Below are positions 1 to 7,400 of a stretch of DNA of 7,958 nt, in pieces. The stretch is taken from positions 1 through 7,958 of the forward strand of contig JAFGOU010000197.1 in the NCBI GenBank assembly GCA_016926315.1, given 5' to 3'. The number at the start of each line of letters is the position of its first letter. Within the stretch, counting starts at the first letter, position 1. The stretch comes from Chitinispirillaceae bacterium. GTDB taxonomy: Bacteria; Fibrobacterota; Chitinivibrionia; Chitinivibrionales; Chitinispirillaceae. The notes beneath the pieces are model-generated. The model made no database searches, was not told where the DNA came from, and saw only the letters and a program-made list of their open reading frames with translations. The position numbers and the translations under genes were made by a program.

Positions 1-714
1 GCCGCCGGCGATACGAAAAATGACCTCCGCCCCTTCGGAGCGTCCGATCCAGTTTTTCTGCATGAGCAGCGTTGATTCCGGCCAGTCAACCTCGCCAAGG
101 TCTTCGAGCAGGCGGTCGGCGTAACGTGTAATGCGCAGAAGCCACTGCCGGATCGCCTTCCGTTCGGTCGGGGTTCCGCAGCGCTCGCACCCCCCCCCCT
201 TGACCTCCTCATTGGCAAGGCCGGTCTTGCACGAAGGGCACCAGTTGATGGGCATCGAACTTTCGTAAGCAAGACCCTTGTTGAACAACTGGAGAAATAT
301 CCACTGGGTCCACCGGTAATACGCCGGATCGGTGGTGTTGATCTCCCGGTCCCAGTCGTAACAGAACCCGACCGAATTGATCTGCCGCTTGAAATTGGCG
401 ATCGACTGCTCCGTCGTGATGCGCGGATGGATGCCGGTCTTGATGGCGTAGTTTTCGGCAGGCAGACCGAACGCGTCCCAGCCCATGGGGTGCAGAACAT
501 TGTAACCCTGCATGCGCTTCCAGCGGGTTACGATATCCGTGGCCGTATACCCTTCGCAGTGTCCCACGTGCAGTCCCGAGCCCGAAGGGTACGGGAACAT
601 GTCCAGTGCGTAGAATTTCCGCTTCGATGAATCGTTTTCCGTTTTGTGCAGATTCGCCTGATCCCACCGTTTCTGCCATTTCGGTTCGATGACGCCATGA
701 TCGTATTTTGTCAC
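1..714 (-). CDS. leuS: Leucyl-tRNA synthetase, N-terminal part (cut by window edge)
   Basis: This class I aminoacyl-tRNA synthetase charges tRNA-Leu with leucine in the cytoplasm. The 238 codons visible are all open and run off the left edge; the family is usually about 800-870 residues. The Rossmann-fold start carries the ATP-binding HIGH signature as HVGH at residues 49-52, inside [12 protein letters not shown], followed by the family segment [19 protein letters not shown] zinc module follows with CPSC at 159-162 and CERC at 176-179, so all four ligands are present. NWIGRSEG near the edge marks entry into the CP1 editing domain. The start is GTG at 714, chosen because GGAG (724-721) lies 6 nt upstream and because the protein then begins like other LeuRS ([13 protein letters not shown]). 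The start is 13 nt after the UDP-glucuronate decarboxylase stop, so the two are probably co-transcribed. A run of ten G on the coding strand (199-190) encodes part of K-G-G-G between the two zinc pairs, and the frame is intact across it. The identification is certain. Confidence 0.97.
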   Translation of the reverse strand, partial: MTKYDHGVIEPKWQKRWDQANLHKTENDSSKRKFYALDMFPYPSGSGLHVGHCEGYTATDIVTRWKRMQGYNVLHPMGWDAFGLPAENYAIKTGIHPRITTEQSIANFKRQINSVGFCYDWDREINTTDPAYYRWTQWIFLQLFNKGLAYESSMPINWCPSCKTGLANEEVKGGGCERCGTPTERKAIRQWLLRITRYADRLLEDLGEVDWPESTLLMQKNWIGRSEGAEVIFRIAGG

Positions 715-730
715 GTAACACTCCGTGTTA
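715..730 (-). promoter_or_regulatory. Ribosome-binding site of leuS between decarboxylase stop and GTG start
   Basis: On the minus strand the TAA stop of the upstream decarboxylase (730-728) is followed within a few bases by GGAG (724-721), then six bases and the GTG start at 714. This Shine-Dalgarno match decides the non-ATG start. No promoter fits in so short a gap, which points to read-through transcription from the upstream gene. Confidence 0.7.
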
Positions 731-1678
731 AAGAGATCGGTTCCGTACCATGTCCCTGAAATACCCGATGGTTTTTTTCAATCCGTCCTCCAGCCTGACT
801 TTCGGCTCCCAGCCGAGAACCTTCCGGGCAAGCGAAATATCGGGCCTTCGCTGCCGCGGATCGTCGGCCGGCAGGGGCCGGATGACCATCCGCGAGACGC
901 TTCCCGTCAACGCGATCACCTTTTCGGCCAGCTCCCTGATCGTAAATTCGTCGGGATTGCCGATATTGACCGGGCCGGTGATCTCTTCCGTGTTCATCAT
1001 CCGCACCATGGCCTCGATCAGGTCGTCGACAAAGCAGAACGAACGGGTCTGCGTGCCGTCGCCGTAAAGGGTAATATCGCCGCCCTCGATCGCCTGCATG
1101 ATGAAATTCGACACGACCCTTCCATCGCCGGGAGACATGCGCGGACCGTAGGTGTTGAATATGCGAACGATCCGTATGGCGACGTTATTCTGCCGGTGGT
1201 AATCGAAAAAAAGCGTCTCCGCGACACGTTTCCCTTCGTCGTAACAGGATCGGATACCGATGGGGTTCACGTTCCCCCAGTACGCCTCGGCCTGCGGGTG
1301 CTCGGCCGGGTCGCCGTAGATTTCGGAGGTCGACGCCTGCAGCACCCGCGCCCTGGTCCGCCGGGCAAGTCCCAGCACGTTGATCGCACCCATCACGCTC
1401 GTTTTGATCGTCTTGACCGCATTATATTGGTAATGCACGGGCGACGCGGGACAGGCGAGGTTGTAAATCTGGTCGACCTCGACGAACACCGGGAACGTGA
1501 TGTCATGCCGCATGATCTCAAAGTTGGGCCTCCCGAGGAGGTGGGCGATATTCGCTTTCCTGCCGGTAAAATAATTGTCAAGGCAGATGACGTCATGGCC
1601 TTCGTCAACAAGCCGCCCGCAGAGATGCGATCCTAAAAAACCGGCTCCGCCGGTGACCAGAATACGAAGTTGTTTCAT
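728..1678 (-). CDS. uxs: UDP-glucuronate decarboxylase (UDP-xylose synthase)
   Basis: The protein converts UDP-glucuronate to UDP-xylose with a tightly bound NAD+, supplying xylose for cell-surface or secreted glycans. It is 316 residues long and is an extended short-chain dehydrogenase. The nucleotide-binding loop GGAGFLG is at 10-16. The active-site segment STSEIYGDP carries S118 and E119, and SCYDEGKR carries the Y146/K150 pair. The surrounding blocks [11 protein letters not shown] and FFDYHRQ, and [10 protein letters not shown] after them, are the hallmark of the UXS branch and separate it from UDP-glucose 4-epimerases and dTDP-glucose dehydratases. There is no N-terminal membrane segment, as expected for bacterial soluble forms. 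The ATG at 1678 was chosen because the Rossmann strand [10 protein letters not shown] begins right after it and AGGA lies about 10 nt upstream. The frame is open back to 1819, but that stretch overlaps the kinase gene and looks non-protein-like. The gene lies 101 nt downstream of the kinase and 13 nt upstream of leuS. Activity is inferred from family motifs; the exact product is not proven. Confidence 0.93.
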   Translation of the reverse strand: MKQLRILVTGGAGFLGSHLCGRLVDEGHDVICLDNYFTGRKANIAHLLGRPNFEIMRHDITFPVFVEVDQIYNLACPASPVHYQYNAVKTIKTSVMGAINVLGLARRTRARVLQASTSEIYGDPAEHPQAEAYWGNVNPIGIRSCYDEGKRVAETLFFDYHRQNNVAIRIVRIFNTYGPRMSPGDGRVVSNFIMQAIEGGDITLYGDGTQTRSFCFVDDLIEAMVRMMNTEEITGPVNIGNPDEFTIRELAEKVIALTGSVSRMVIRPLPADDPRQRRPDISLARKVLGWEPKVRLEDGLKKTIGYFRDMVRNRSL

Positions 1679-1779
1679 AAGGGTTTTTTCCTGATAGAAG
1701 TCAGAATAAAACAAAAACCTATGAGCCGGTATACTTTTTATGTCGAAATTCTCGCATTTTCTTCTGGCTTCTTTCCTGT

Positions 1780-2709
1780 TCAAACCGCCGTTATTTTTAC
1801 ATCCTCCATAAGCTGCCATACCTCTTCGCGTGAAATCTCATGAGGACCTTCATGCATCGCCTTTGATGACCCGCAGGCAATGGCGAGACGGCACATTTCC
1901 GAAAACGAAAATTTTCTGGCCCAGGCGACAAGAAGGCCGCCCATAAGCGCGTCGCCGCATCCGACCGTATCAACGGTTTTCACCTGCGGCGGAACGCACA
2001 ACAGACAGTCGTTATCGTGGATTGCGATCATGCCGTCCGACCCGAGCGAGATAAAAACATAGGATACGCCGCGATCGAGAAGTTTTTTTCCCTTGAGGGC
2101 AATATGGCGCACCCCCCTGATCTGCTCGCCGAACAGGTCTTCGAGTTCCATGCTGTTCGGTTTGACCGCCATCGGTTTCGCACGCACGCCAAGCCGCAGT
2201 GGTCGGCCGCGCGCATCAAGGAAACAGGGCGCCCCGGCACCCTTGCACAATTTGATAAGCAGCGCATATACCTCATCCTCAAAGGCCGGCGGCAGGCTGC
2301 CGGAGCAGCACCAGACATCGCCCCCCTTCAACCGTTCCGCTGCAAACTGCAGGAATTCGTCCTGGATACGGGGTGGCCAGACCGGACCGGCGCTGCTCAG
2401 GTGGGACGAACAACCGTTTTTCTGCTCGACGATCGTCATATTGGTCCGCGCATCCCCGGGCATCTGCAGAAACCCGTGCCGGATTCCCTTGCTTTCCAGG
2501 TACACGGTGAAACGTTCCCGGTCGCGCTCGGGCATGACTCCCACGACGCACACCTCTTCCCCGAGCGCCTGAACGATGTTTGCGACATTGATGCCTTTGC
2601 CTGCAGGATACCTGCGGCACGGCACGTCGAGCAGTGAGGCTCCTGGAACAAACTGCTCGATGGTATAGAGATAATCGACAGCGGGATTGAGCAGTGTACA
2701 ATAGATCAA
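1780..2709 (-). CDS. PfkB-family hexose-phosphate kinase (1-phosphofructokinase / tagatose-6-phosphate kinase type)
   Basis: The 309-residue protein belongs to the ribokinase/PfkB superfamily and probably phosphorylates a sugar phosphate with ATP in the cytoplasm, as FruK (fructose 1-phosphate) or LacC (tagatose 6-phosphate) do. The N-terminus [12 protein letters not shown] matches the FruK/LacC opening and has the substrate-contacting Asp at 12. The first PfkB signature AGKGINVA is at 36-43, a [12 protein letters not shown] block sits mid-protein, and the second signature DTVGCGD is at 247-253 with the catalytic base Asp253. Position 251 is Cys, where Ala or Ser is usual. The start is TTG at 2709, the only start that keeps the conserved first strand, with a stop codon five codons upstream. 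It has no convincing Shine-Dalgarno sequence, so its translation may depend on the small frame ending at 2722. No PTS or transporter genes lie nearby to name the substrate, so fruK or lacC is not assigned. The family is certain; the substrate is open. Confidence 0.9.
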   Translation of the reverse strand: MIYCTLLNPAVDYLYTIEQFVPGASLLDVPCRRYPAGKGINVANIVQALGEEVCVVGVMPERDRERFTVYLESKGIRHGFLQMPGDARTNMTIVEQKNGCSSHLSSAGPVWPPRIQDEFLQFAAERLKGGDVWCCSGSLPPAFEDEVYALLIKLCKGAGAPCFLDARGRPLRLGVRAKPMAVKPNSMELEDLFGEQIRGVRHIALKGKKLLDRGVSYVFISLGSDGMIAIHDNDCLLCVPPQVKTVDTVGCGDALMGGLLVAWARKFSFSEMCRLAIACGSSKAMHEGPHEISREEVWQLMEDVKITAV

Positions 2710-2721
2710 GGGGCCGGCTTT

Positions 2722-2838
2722 CTACCGTGCGACCTGAAGCAGGAGTCGGATTGCCCTTGCAAGAAAATAAACGACCGTGAGGCCGGCAAGGATCTGCAAT
2801 ATGACAAGGAGTCGTGAAATCAGTCTGAAACGATTCAT
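2722..2838 (-). CDS. Possible tiny single-pass membrane protein before the kinase
   Basis: From ATG at 2838 this frame encodes 38 residues: a short basic start (MNRFRLISR), about 20 hydrophobic residues (LLVILQILAG...VVYFL) and a basic tail (ARAIRLLLQVAR). That layout fits a single membrane helix. It ends in TAG only 12 nt before the kinase TTG start and in the same frame, so translation could be coupled. No clear Shine-Dalgarno sequence precedes the ATG. An alternative TTG at 2913, inside the inverted repeat, would give 63 residues. I do not recognise the family. It may be a real small protein or a chance hydrophobic frame; conservation would decide. Confidence 0.35.
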   Translation of the reverse strand: MNRFRLISRLLVILQILAGLTVVYFLARAIRLLLQVAR

Positions 2839-2904
2839 AAAGGGATAAAAATACAATTCGAGAACCGTTGAGCGTAACCAAAATATCCGATGCTTAGGCT
2901 CTTT

Positions 2905-2943
2905 GTCTGACAAATATGCGCTTTTTGCGTATATTTGTCAGAC
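2905..2943. repeat. 16-bp inverted repeat with 7-nt loop
   Basis: Positions 2905-2920 (GTCTGACAAATATGCG) pair with 2928-2943 over 16 positions. The only departure from Watson-Crick pairing is one G-T wobble at 2918/2930, and the loop is CTTTTTG. Neither strand has a T-run after the hairpin, so it is not a standard Rho-independent terminator. It lies between the terminator of the sigma/anti-sigma unit and the kinase block. Likely readings are an operator for a dimeric regulator, an RNA leader structure for the kinase block, or a dispersed intergenic palindrome. The sequence alone does not decide between these. Confidence 0.75.
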
Positions 2944-2979
2944 GGTGAATATGAATAACGAGTCTTGTTCCATAGTTAA

Positions 2980-2997
2980 AATCATGGTAATCATGGT
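2980..2997. repeat. Tandem duplication of a 9-mer (AATCATGGT x2)
   Basis: Two perfect, directly adjacent copies of AATCATGGT lie in the non-coding region upstream of the kinase block. They could form a tandem binding site or be a simple slippage product. There is no further copy next to them. Confidence 0.7.
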
Positions 2998-3020
2998 TTT
3001 ATTCCGGAGAATCCGGGTTA

Positions 3021-3062
3021 GGAATAAGAAGGGCCGGTGCACAGAGAAACGTGCATCGGCCC
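3021..3062 (-). terminator. Rho-independent terminator of the sigma/anti-sigma operon
   Basis: On the minus strand, GGGCCGATGCAC (3062-3051) pairs with GTGCACCGGCCC (3042-3031) over 12 positions with one wobble. The loop is 8 nt (GTTTCTCT) and is followed by the T-rich TTCTTATTCC (3030-3021). It starts 28 nt after the anti-sigma stop codon, the expected place for the end of that transcript. The T tract is imperfect but the stem is strong. Confidence 0.8.
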
Positions 3063-3090
3063 GAAGGAGAACGTTTTTATACCACCGCCG

Positions 3091-3642
3091 CTATTTGTTT
3101 TTCAAATCGACGGGAATGACACCCTGACCTTGAAGGTTTCCTCTTGTCTTCGCGAAATTGATATCGGGGAATCGGGCGCTGTCGGCGGCGGAATCTGCCG
3201 CCGTGCCGGCCGCTTCCGAAGGCACGGAGGCGACGAGCGTGGACGGTTCCACCGCCTGAACGGCATTATGCGAGGCTGCGGCGTTCAATTGCCGCGCGTT
3301 TTCCATGTTCATCATGACATAGCCGACCGAAACGAAGGCCACCGCAAACAGGGAGAGCGGAACAACGGCCCGGCGCAGCAACGACGGCATGAGAGTCACG
3401 AAGGAGCCTTTTCTGCGGAGGTGCGAACAGAGGCGAAGGAGTTCCACGTCGGTTTTTTGCGAAGGCGAGTCGCCCAGAAGCGCCTCGGTAAAAAAACGCT
3501 TCTTCTCTTCGCGGTAATAGTACAACTCTTTCCTGCACTCCTCGCACTCCTTGAGATGTTCCTCGAAGTCCCGGGCCCTTTTGTCGTCAAGCTCATTCGC
3601 GCTGTAGAGCAACCCGAGTTCTTCCCACTTACAACACTCCAT
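3091..3642 (-). CDS. Putative zinc-finger (zf-HC2) membrane anti-sigma factor
   Basis: This 183-residue protein probably binds and holds inactive the ECF sigma factor encoded just upstream. The N-terminal domain has Cys3/Cys4 followed by H29-x3-C33-x2-C36 (HLKECEEC), the zinc-binding anti-sigma (ZAS/zf-HC2) pattern. A charged linker follows, then one hydrophobic segment at about 92-111 (AVVPLSLFAVAFVSVGYVMM) flanked by two Arg, so the N-terminal domain should face the cytoplasm. The remaining 70 residues or so are Ala/Ser-rich and would be periplasmic; no known sensor domain is visible. The ATG at 3642 is chosen because AAGGGGG lies 4 nt upstream and the zinc motif begins immediately. A longer start at 3702 would run inside the sigma gene. 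The start overlaps the sigma gene end by 14 nt, typical of translational coupling that keeps the two partners balanced. The anti-sigma role is inferred from domain and position; binding is not shown. Confidence 0.85.
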   Translation of the reverse strand: MECCKWEELGLLYSANELDDKRARDFEEHLKECEECRKELYYYREEKKRFFTEALLGDSPSQKTDVELLRLCSHLRRKGSFVTLMPSLLRRAVVPLSLFAVAFVSVGYVMMNMENARQLNAAASHNAVQAVEPSTLVASVPSEAAGTAADSAADSARFPDINFAKTRGNLQGQGVIPVDLKNK

Positions 3643-4201
3643 CGATCCCCCTTTTCTGAAGGTCTTTTCGGATGTTTTTAAGTGCCAGCCGCATACGGCC
3701 AAGCGCGGTATTTATCGGACAATCCATTATTTCGGCAATATCCTTGAACGGAACGTCTCCCAGTTCCCTGAGCATGAACACTTCACGCTGCAAAGGGTCA
3801 AGGCGTTCAACGGCACCGTTTATAGCCGTCCGCAGATTCTCGTTCGATAATTTCGAATCCGCGGATTCGATCCTGCTTCCCACCGAGTCGAGGGCGTCGA
3901 TCTGATGATCGGTTTCAACCCTTGCATGACGGAAATAATCGATGGTACGTTTGTGCGCTATTCCAAAGAGCCAGCTTAAGAAATTTCTTGACCGGTCAAA
4001 CTGCAGAACATTGCGGTAAGCGGCAAGAAACGTTTCCTGGAGAAGATCCTCGGCCACCTCCCGCGCATTGGTCATTTTTACGAGAAACCCGAAAACCCGG
4101 TTTTTATATTTATTATAAAGACCAGAAAAACCTTCCGGGTTGCCTTTAAGCCACTGATCAAAGAGCGCTTGATCTTCAGAGGTGTCTTCTATCTGGTTCA
4201 T
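3629..4201 (-). CDS. ECF-family (sigma-70 group IV) RNA polymerase sigma factor
   Basis: This 190-residue alternative sigma factor directs RNA polymerase to a dedicated promoter set, probably in response to an envelope signal. Region 2 spans about 22-95. Its core-binding and -10 recognition part reads AEDLLQETFLAAYRN (50-64) and continues to FLSWLFGIAHKRTIDYFR. After an acidic linker, region 4 (about 133-182) has LDPLQREVFMLRELGDVPFKDIAEIM and a recognition helix beginning CPINTALGRMR. Regions 1 and 3 are absent, as in all ECF sigmas. The ATG at 4201 is fixed by an in-frame TAG two codons upstream and by the lack of another Met before region 2. Its Shine-Dalgarno sequence is weak (GAAAG, rather far upstream). 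The stop overlaps the start of the anti-sigma-like gene. The target genes and ECF subgroup are not evident, and I could not recognise a convincing autoregulated promoter in front of it. Confidence 0.93.
   Translation of the reverse strand: MNQIEDTSEDQALFDQWLKGNPEGFSGLYNKYKNRVFGFLVKMTNAREVAEDLLQETFLAAYRNVLQFDRSRNFLSWLFGIAHKRTIDYFRHARVETDHQIDALDSVGSRIESADSKLSNENLRTAINGAVERLDPLQREVFMLRELGDVPFKDIAEIMDCPINTALGRMRLALKNIRKDLQKRGIDGVL
3643..3655 (-). promoter_or_regulatory. Ribosome-binding site of the anti-sigma gene, inside the sigma coding end
   Basis: AAAAGGGGG (3655-3647) lies 4 nt before the ATG at 3642 on the minus strand. It sits within the last codons of the sigma gene and selects this ATG over the longer open frame. 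Confidence 0.65.
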
Positions 4202-4292
4202 AAGCTAATACGTCTTTCAGAGCATGGATATTGTGCGTTTTTTAACCGGAAGTTATGCGTCGTAAAAGGGAACCGATCCACCAATCCGTTTC

Positions 4293-4355
4293 TCAACTGC
4301 AGGAATCTTCCCCTTTTTGAAAACGACCTGTTTTTGCCGTGAGCGGGAAAATCAT
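4293..4355 (-). CDS. Possible 20-residue leader peptide upstream of the sigma gene
   Basis: ATG at 4355 is preceded by GGAGGGG (4367-4361), with the GGAGG core 7 nt from the start, the best Shine-Dalgarno match in the window. The frame gives 20 residues beginning MIFPLTAKTG and ends with TGA 91 nt before the sigma start. A still shorter frame (ATG 4384, nine residues) ends at TAATG, overlapping this start. No family is recognised. It may be a regulatory leader or small protein for the sigma operon, or the purine-rich run may be chance. Confidence 0.3.
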   Translation of the reverse strand: MIFPLTAKTGRFQKGEDSCS

Positions 4356-4393
4356 TACGTCCCCTCCACCAGCAGTTGTATCATATTGATTTT

Positions 4394-4426
4394 ACCTAAA
4401 AATATACCATTCTTCTCGAAATGGCA
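4394..4426 (-). terminator. Weak candidate terminator of the TPR gene
   Basis: On the minus strand, TGCCATTT (4426-4419) pairs with GAATGGTA (4412-4405) across a 6-nt loop, an 8-bp stem with two wobbles. It is followed by TATTTTTAGG. It lies about 47 nt after the TPR stop codon. The stem is AT-rich, so termination may be partial. Confidence 0.4.
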
Positions 4427-4472
4427 TGAAGCGGGTCCTGGACATGTGCTGATTGATCATCCGGCGATTTTC

Positions 4473-7400
4473 CTACCGGCCGCCTTTTTTTGCTTCTTCC
4501 TGGATCTCCTCGTTAAAAGGATCCAGAAGCTTTGCCCTGTCAATGCGTTTCTGGTAGCAGTCGTTGTCTTTCTTTATTTTGCAAACTCTTGCCATGCCAA
4601 GCTCCGCCAGGGCGTATTTAGAATCAGCCTTGAGCGCGCGCTGAAAAAAGGTCTCGGCCCACTGGATTTTTGACTGCAGCAGATAAACGTTTGCCCGTTC
4701 GGTCATGGAAGGGGCATGGTTCTGGTCGATGTACGATATTTCCTTGTAGGTTTCCAGAGCCTCGTCGAAGAGTTTGTTCGCCACCTGAATCTTCGCCTTG
4801 AGCATCAGCACGTCGATATTATCGGCTTCCGTGGCAAGGATGTCTTCCACGGCAGCCTCAGCGGCCTTCAGGTCTCCGGTCAGCAGACAGGCGTGGGCAT
4901 ATTGTAACAGGAATGTATTGTCCCTTTTCATGCTCACCAGCTCTTTGATCTCATCTTTCGCCTTGTTCTTCTGTCCGGTCTTCTGATAGAGATCGAAGAG
5001 CGCGAAGCGTATATCGGCATCATCCGCCTTTTTTGCTTTGGCCTTTTTAAGCAGGTCAATCGCCTCGTTTCTCCGGTTGGTCGAGGCGTACCCTTTGGCA
5101 AGCGCGCTCATGATATCGGGATCGTTCGGTTCCATGGTGTTGGCAATTTCAAGGAAAATCATTGCCTCGGCAAGCTGCCCCTTCTTCGCAAGGATAATCC
5201 CGATCCGTTTGTTCGCCTCGACATTCTGCGGGTCGGTCTGGACATATTTTCTGTACGAATCGAGCTCTTCCTGTTCCTTCCCCATTTTCCGGTACATTTT
5301 ACCGAGTTCAAGCCATACCGCCGGGACATTCGCGGCGAGTTCGGTGGTACGCTTGAGATAGGTCGCAGCCCGGTTGAGGGTCGCCGGGTTCGACGAAAGC
5401 ATCATTCCAAGACCCAGAAAATTCCGGTGATCATTGGGAAACTGCCTGATATTGTTCTCGTATATCTTCTGCGCGATCGACGGGTTCGATTTTTCAAACA
5501 GGGACGCGGCCTTATACGACGCATCGGGATCAAATACGCCGGGAAGAGCGCTGTATTCAGCGTACTGCTGAGCGGCATTCGATTCCTGACCGTCCTTCTC
5601 ATACGCTTCGGCAAGGGTTTTAATCACCGAAATGGTCTGCGCTGATTTCGGTTTCACCATGGTTTTAAGCACGCTGAGCACCCTGATGGCGTCCTTGTAT
5701 TGCTTCGTTTCCACGCATGACTTCGCATATATCAATCCGAATTCGACGTCCTCATCGGTTTTATACGAAAGCCCGCCCAGATATTTGATAACCTCCTGAT
5801 GCTTTCCGGCGTTGCCGGCAAGCTTGCCGAGTCTTTTCGCCACGGATTCGTCATCAGGTTTTTTGGCAAAATATTTTTTGTAATTTTTTTCCGCCGCAGC
5901 CGCATTACCCTGCTTGGCGTAAATATCGGCAAGCTCCTTGAGCGCATCGACGGCGCCGGAATCCATCATCACGACCTGCTCATAGGAGATCACGGCGTCG
6001 CTGAGCGACCCTCCGGCTGCCTGGCAGGCCGCCAGCGCCGCGAGGGCATCCGAACTCTGCGGATCGATCTGAAGCGCCTTCTGGTACATTTCAATCGCCC
6101 GGCGCCAGTCGGCTTTTTTCTGGTAGATCATGCCGAGAGTCTGATAGGTGCCGAAATCCGCTTCGCCCGACTTGACAACGCCGGAAAGCGCCACGATCAC
6201 CTCGTCGGTCTGGCCCTTGGCGATCACGATTTCCGCATACCGCTTGTGGAACCCCTTGATCGCGGGATCGATCTTGAGGGCGGCGCGGTACGCGGTAAGA
6301 GCGCGGTCGTAATCCTTGAGCTGATACAGCACATCGCCGCTGGCCCGGTTCGCCTCGGCCGTCGGCCTGAGTTCGGTGTAGCGGCCGATGAACATGGCCG
6401 CGCCGTTCAGATCCTTTTTCTTAAGGGAAATCTCGTACAGGCGGTAAAGAACGTCGGTATTCTTCGGTTCGAGCTGATATATCTCGCGGTAGAATTTTTC
6501 TGCGGACGCGCCATCTTTTTTCGCATCGGCGTCTTTCGCAAGCCGCAACCGTGATTCGACATTCTGCGAGTTCCGGGCAACGATCTGGCGGTCGAGGTCG
6601 AGCAATTTCGCCATTTCCCCCGTCTGCTTGTAACAGACCGAGAGTTTTTCCAGGTACTCCATCTTGCCGGGGTCATTTTTCACCAGCGACTCGAAATGGG
6701 GCTGCGCTTCCCTGAATTTCTTCTCCTGCATCAGGAGCGTCGCCAGAATGTCGCGCGCCTGCCACGCATTGGGGTTAAGCGAAACCGCGGTCTCCGCCGC
6801 GTCCGCAGCGGCGTCAAAACGCTTGCTGTTATAGGCCGCAACGGCCATGCCCTCGGCCGCAACCGCGCTCCTTTTAAGGGCGTGACTCCGTTCAAACTGC
6901 TTGAATGCCTCTGCGTATTTTTCCGCCTTCAGGTTGTACTGTCCGAGCGAAAGGTAGACGCCGGGATCATTGGGAGAGAGGGACATCATGGTCTCCAGGG
7001 TCTTCTTTGCCTTGTCGGGCATGCCGTTTTTCTCGTACAGATCGGCCAGCCTCGCATAGGCTTCTACATTTTTACTCTTCAGCGACAAGGCTTTTTCGAG
7101 GCTGGCTATGGCCCGGGGGCCCTTACCGGTCGCCTGGTACGCTTCAGCGAGCAGAAAATACCCGTCGGGAACGATTGCGGCCTTCGGATCGGCATCCACG
7201 ATGAATTCCAGATGGGTGACCGCTGCGGCAGATGCGTTCTTCGCCATATGCCCCCTGGCCACTTTTTCCCGTGCAAGCAACGCTTCTTTCCCCTTATCGC
7301 CGCCCGATAGAGATACCGCCCTGTCGTAGCTCACCAGCGCGGCCTGCAGGTTTTTGCTCTTTTCCAGCGCCATCCCGGCCTTGTAATAATCCGGTCCGGT

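Larger units (their letters stand above)
2710..3090. other. Intergenic region between anti-sigma gene and kinase gene
   Basis: This 381-nt stretch holds, in the direction of transcription, the terminator at 3062-3021, a short CCGGA/TCCGG hairpin (3004-3016), a tandem copy of AATCATGGT (2980-2997), an AT-rich part, the 16-bp inverted repeat (2905-2943), and the possible tiny membrane ORF (2838-2722). The promoter for the kinase/UXS/leuS block should lie between about 3020 and 2840. I see no pair of -35 and -10 hexamers good enough to name. Confidence 0.6.
4202..4472. other. Intergenic region between TPR gene and sigma gene
   Basis: This 271-nt stretch should hold the end of the TPR transcript and the promoter of the sigma operon. 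A weak hairpin with a U-rich tail lies at 4396-4426 and the small ORF at 4293-4355. A TATGAT hexamer (minus strand, 4385-4380) resembles a -10 box but has no matching -35 at 16-18 nt, so it is only a hint. No tRNA or riboswitch-like structure is apparent. Confidence 0.5.

Noticed and set aside
209..721. Minus-strand frame of 170 codons overlapping leuS
   Set aside because: It is a shifted reading of leuS. The true frame carries HVGH and the zinc cysteines and stays open to the edge.
725..1636. Long open frame on the plus strand (303 codons) opposite the decarboxylase
   Set aside because: The minus strand encodes a complete UXS with all motifs. The plus-strand product is low-quality and Arg/His/Pro-rich, typical of an antisense shadow.
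1700..1740. T-rich stretch after the kinase gene as a terminator
   Set aside because: The minus-strand TTTTTGTTTTATT lacks a stable stem before it; only three to four base pairs can form.
1679..1819. N-terminal extension of the decarboxylase to 1819
   Set aside because: It would overlap the end of the kinase gene, gives a Lys/Arg/Asn-rich segment unlike the family, and the ATG at 1678 sits right before the Rossmann strand.
2903..3127. Plus-strand frame of 74 codons across the intergenic region
   Set aside because: It starts at a TTG inside the palindrome without a ribosome-binding site, crosses the terminator hairpin and runs antisense into the anti-sigma gene.
3643..3702. N-terminal extension of the anti-sigma gene to 3702
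   Set aside because: It lies wholly within the sigma gene, and the ATG at 3642 has a good ribosome-binding site directly before the zinc motif.
4269..4296. Plus-strand GGAACC-16 nt-TCTCAA resembling an ECF (sigma-E type) promoter
   Set aside because: The spacing is suggestive, but it points away from the sigma gene into the 3' end of the TPR gene, with no plus-strand gene to serve; probably chance.
5799..6554. Plus-strand open frame of 251 codons inside the TPR gene
   Set aside because: It is antisense to clear TPR repeats, has no recognisable domain, and follows from codon bias in the real gene.
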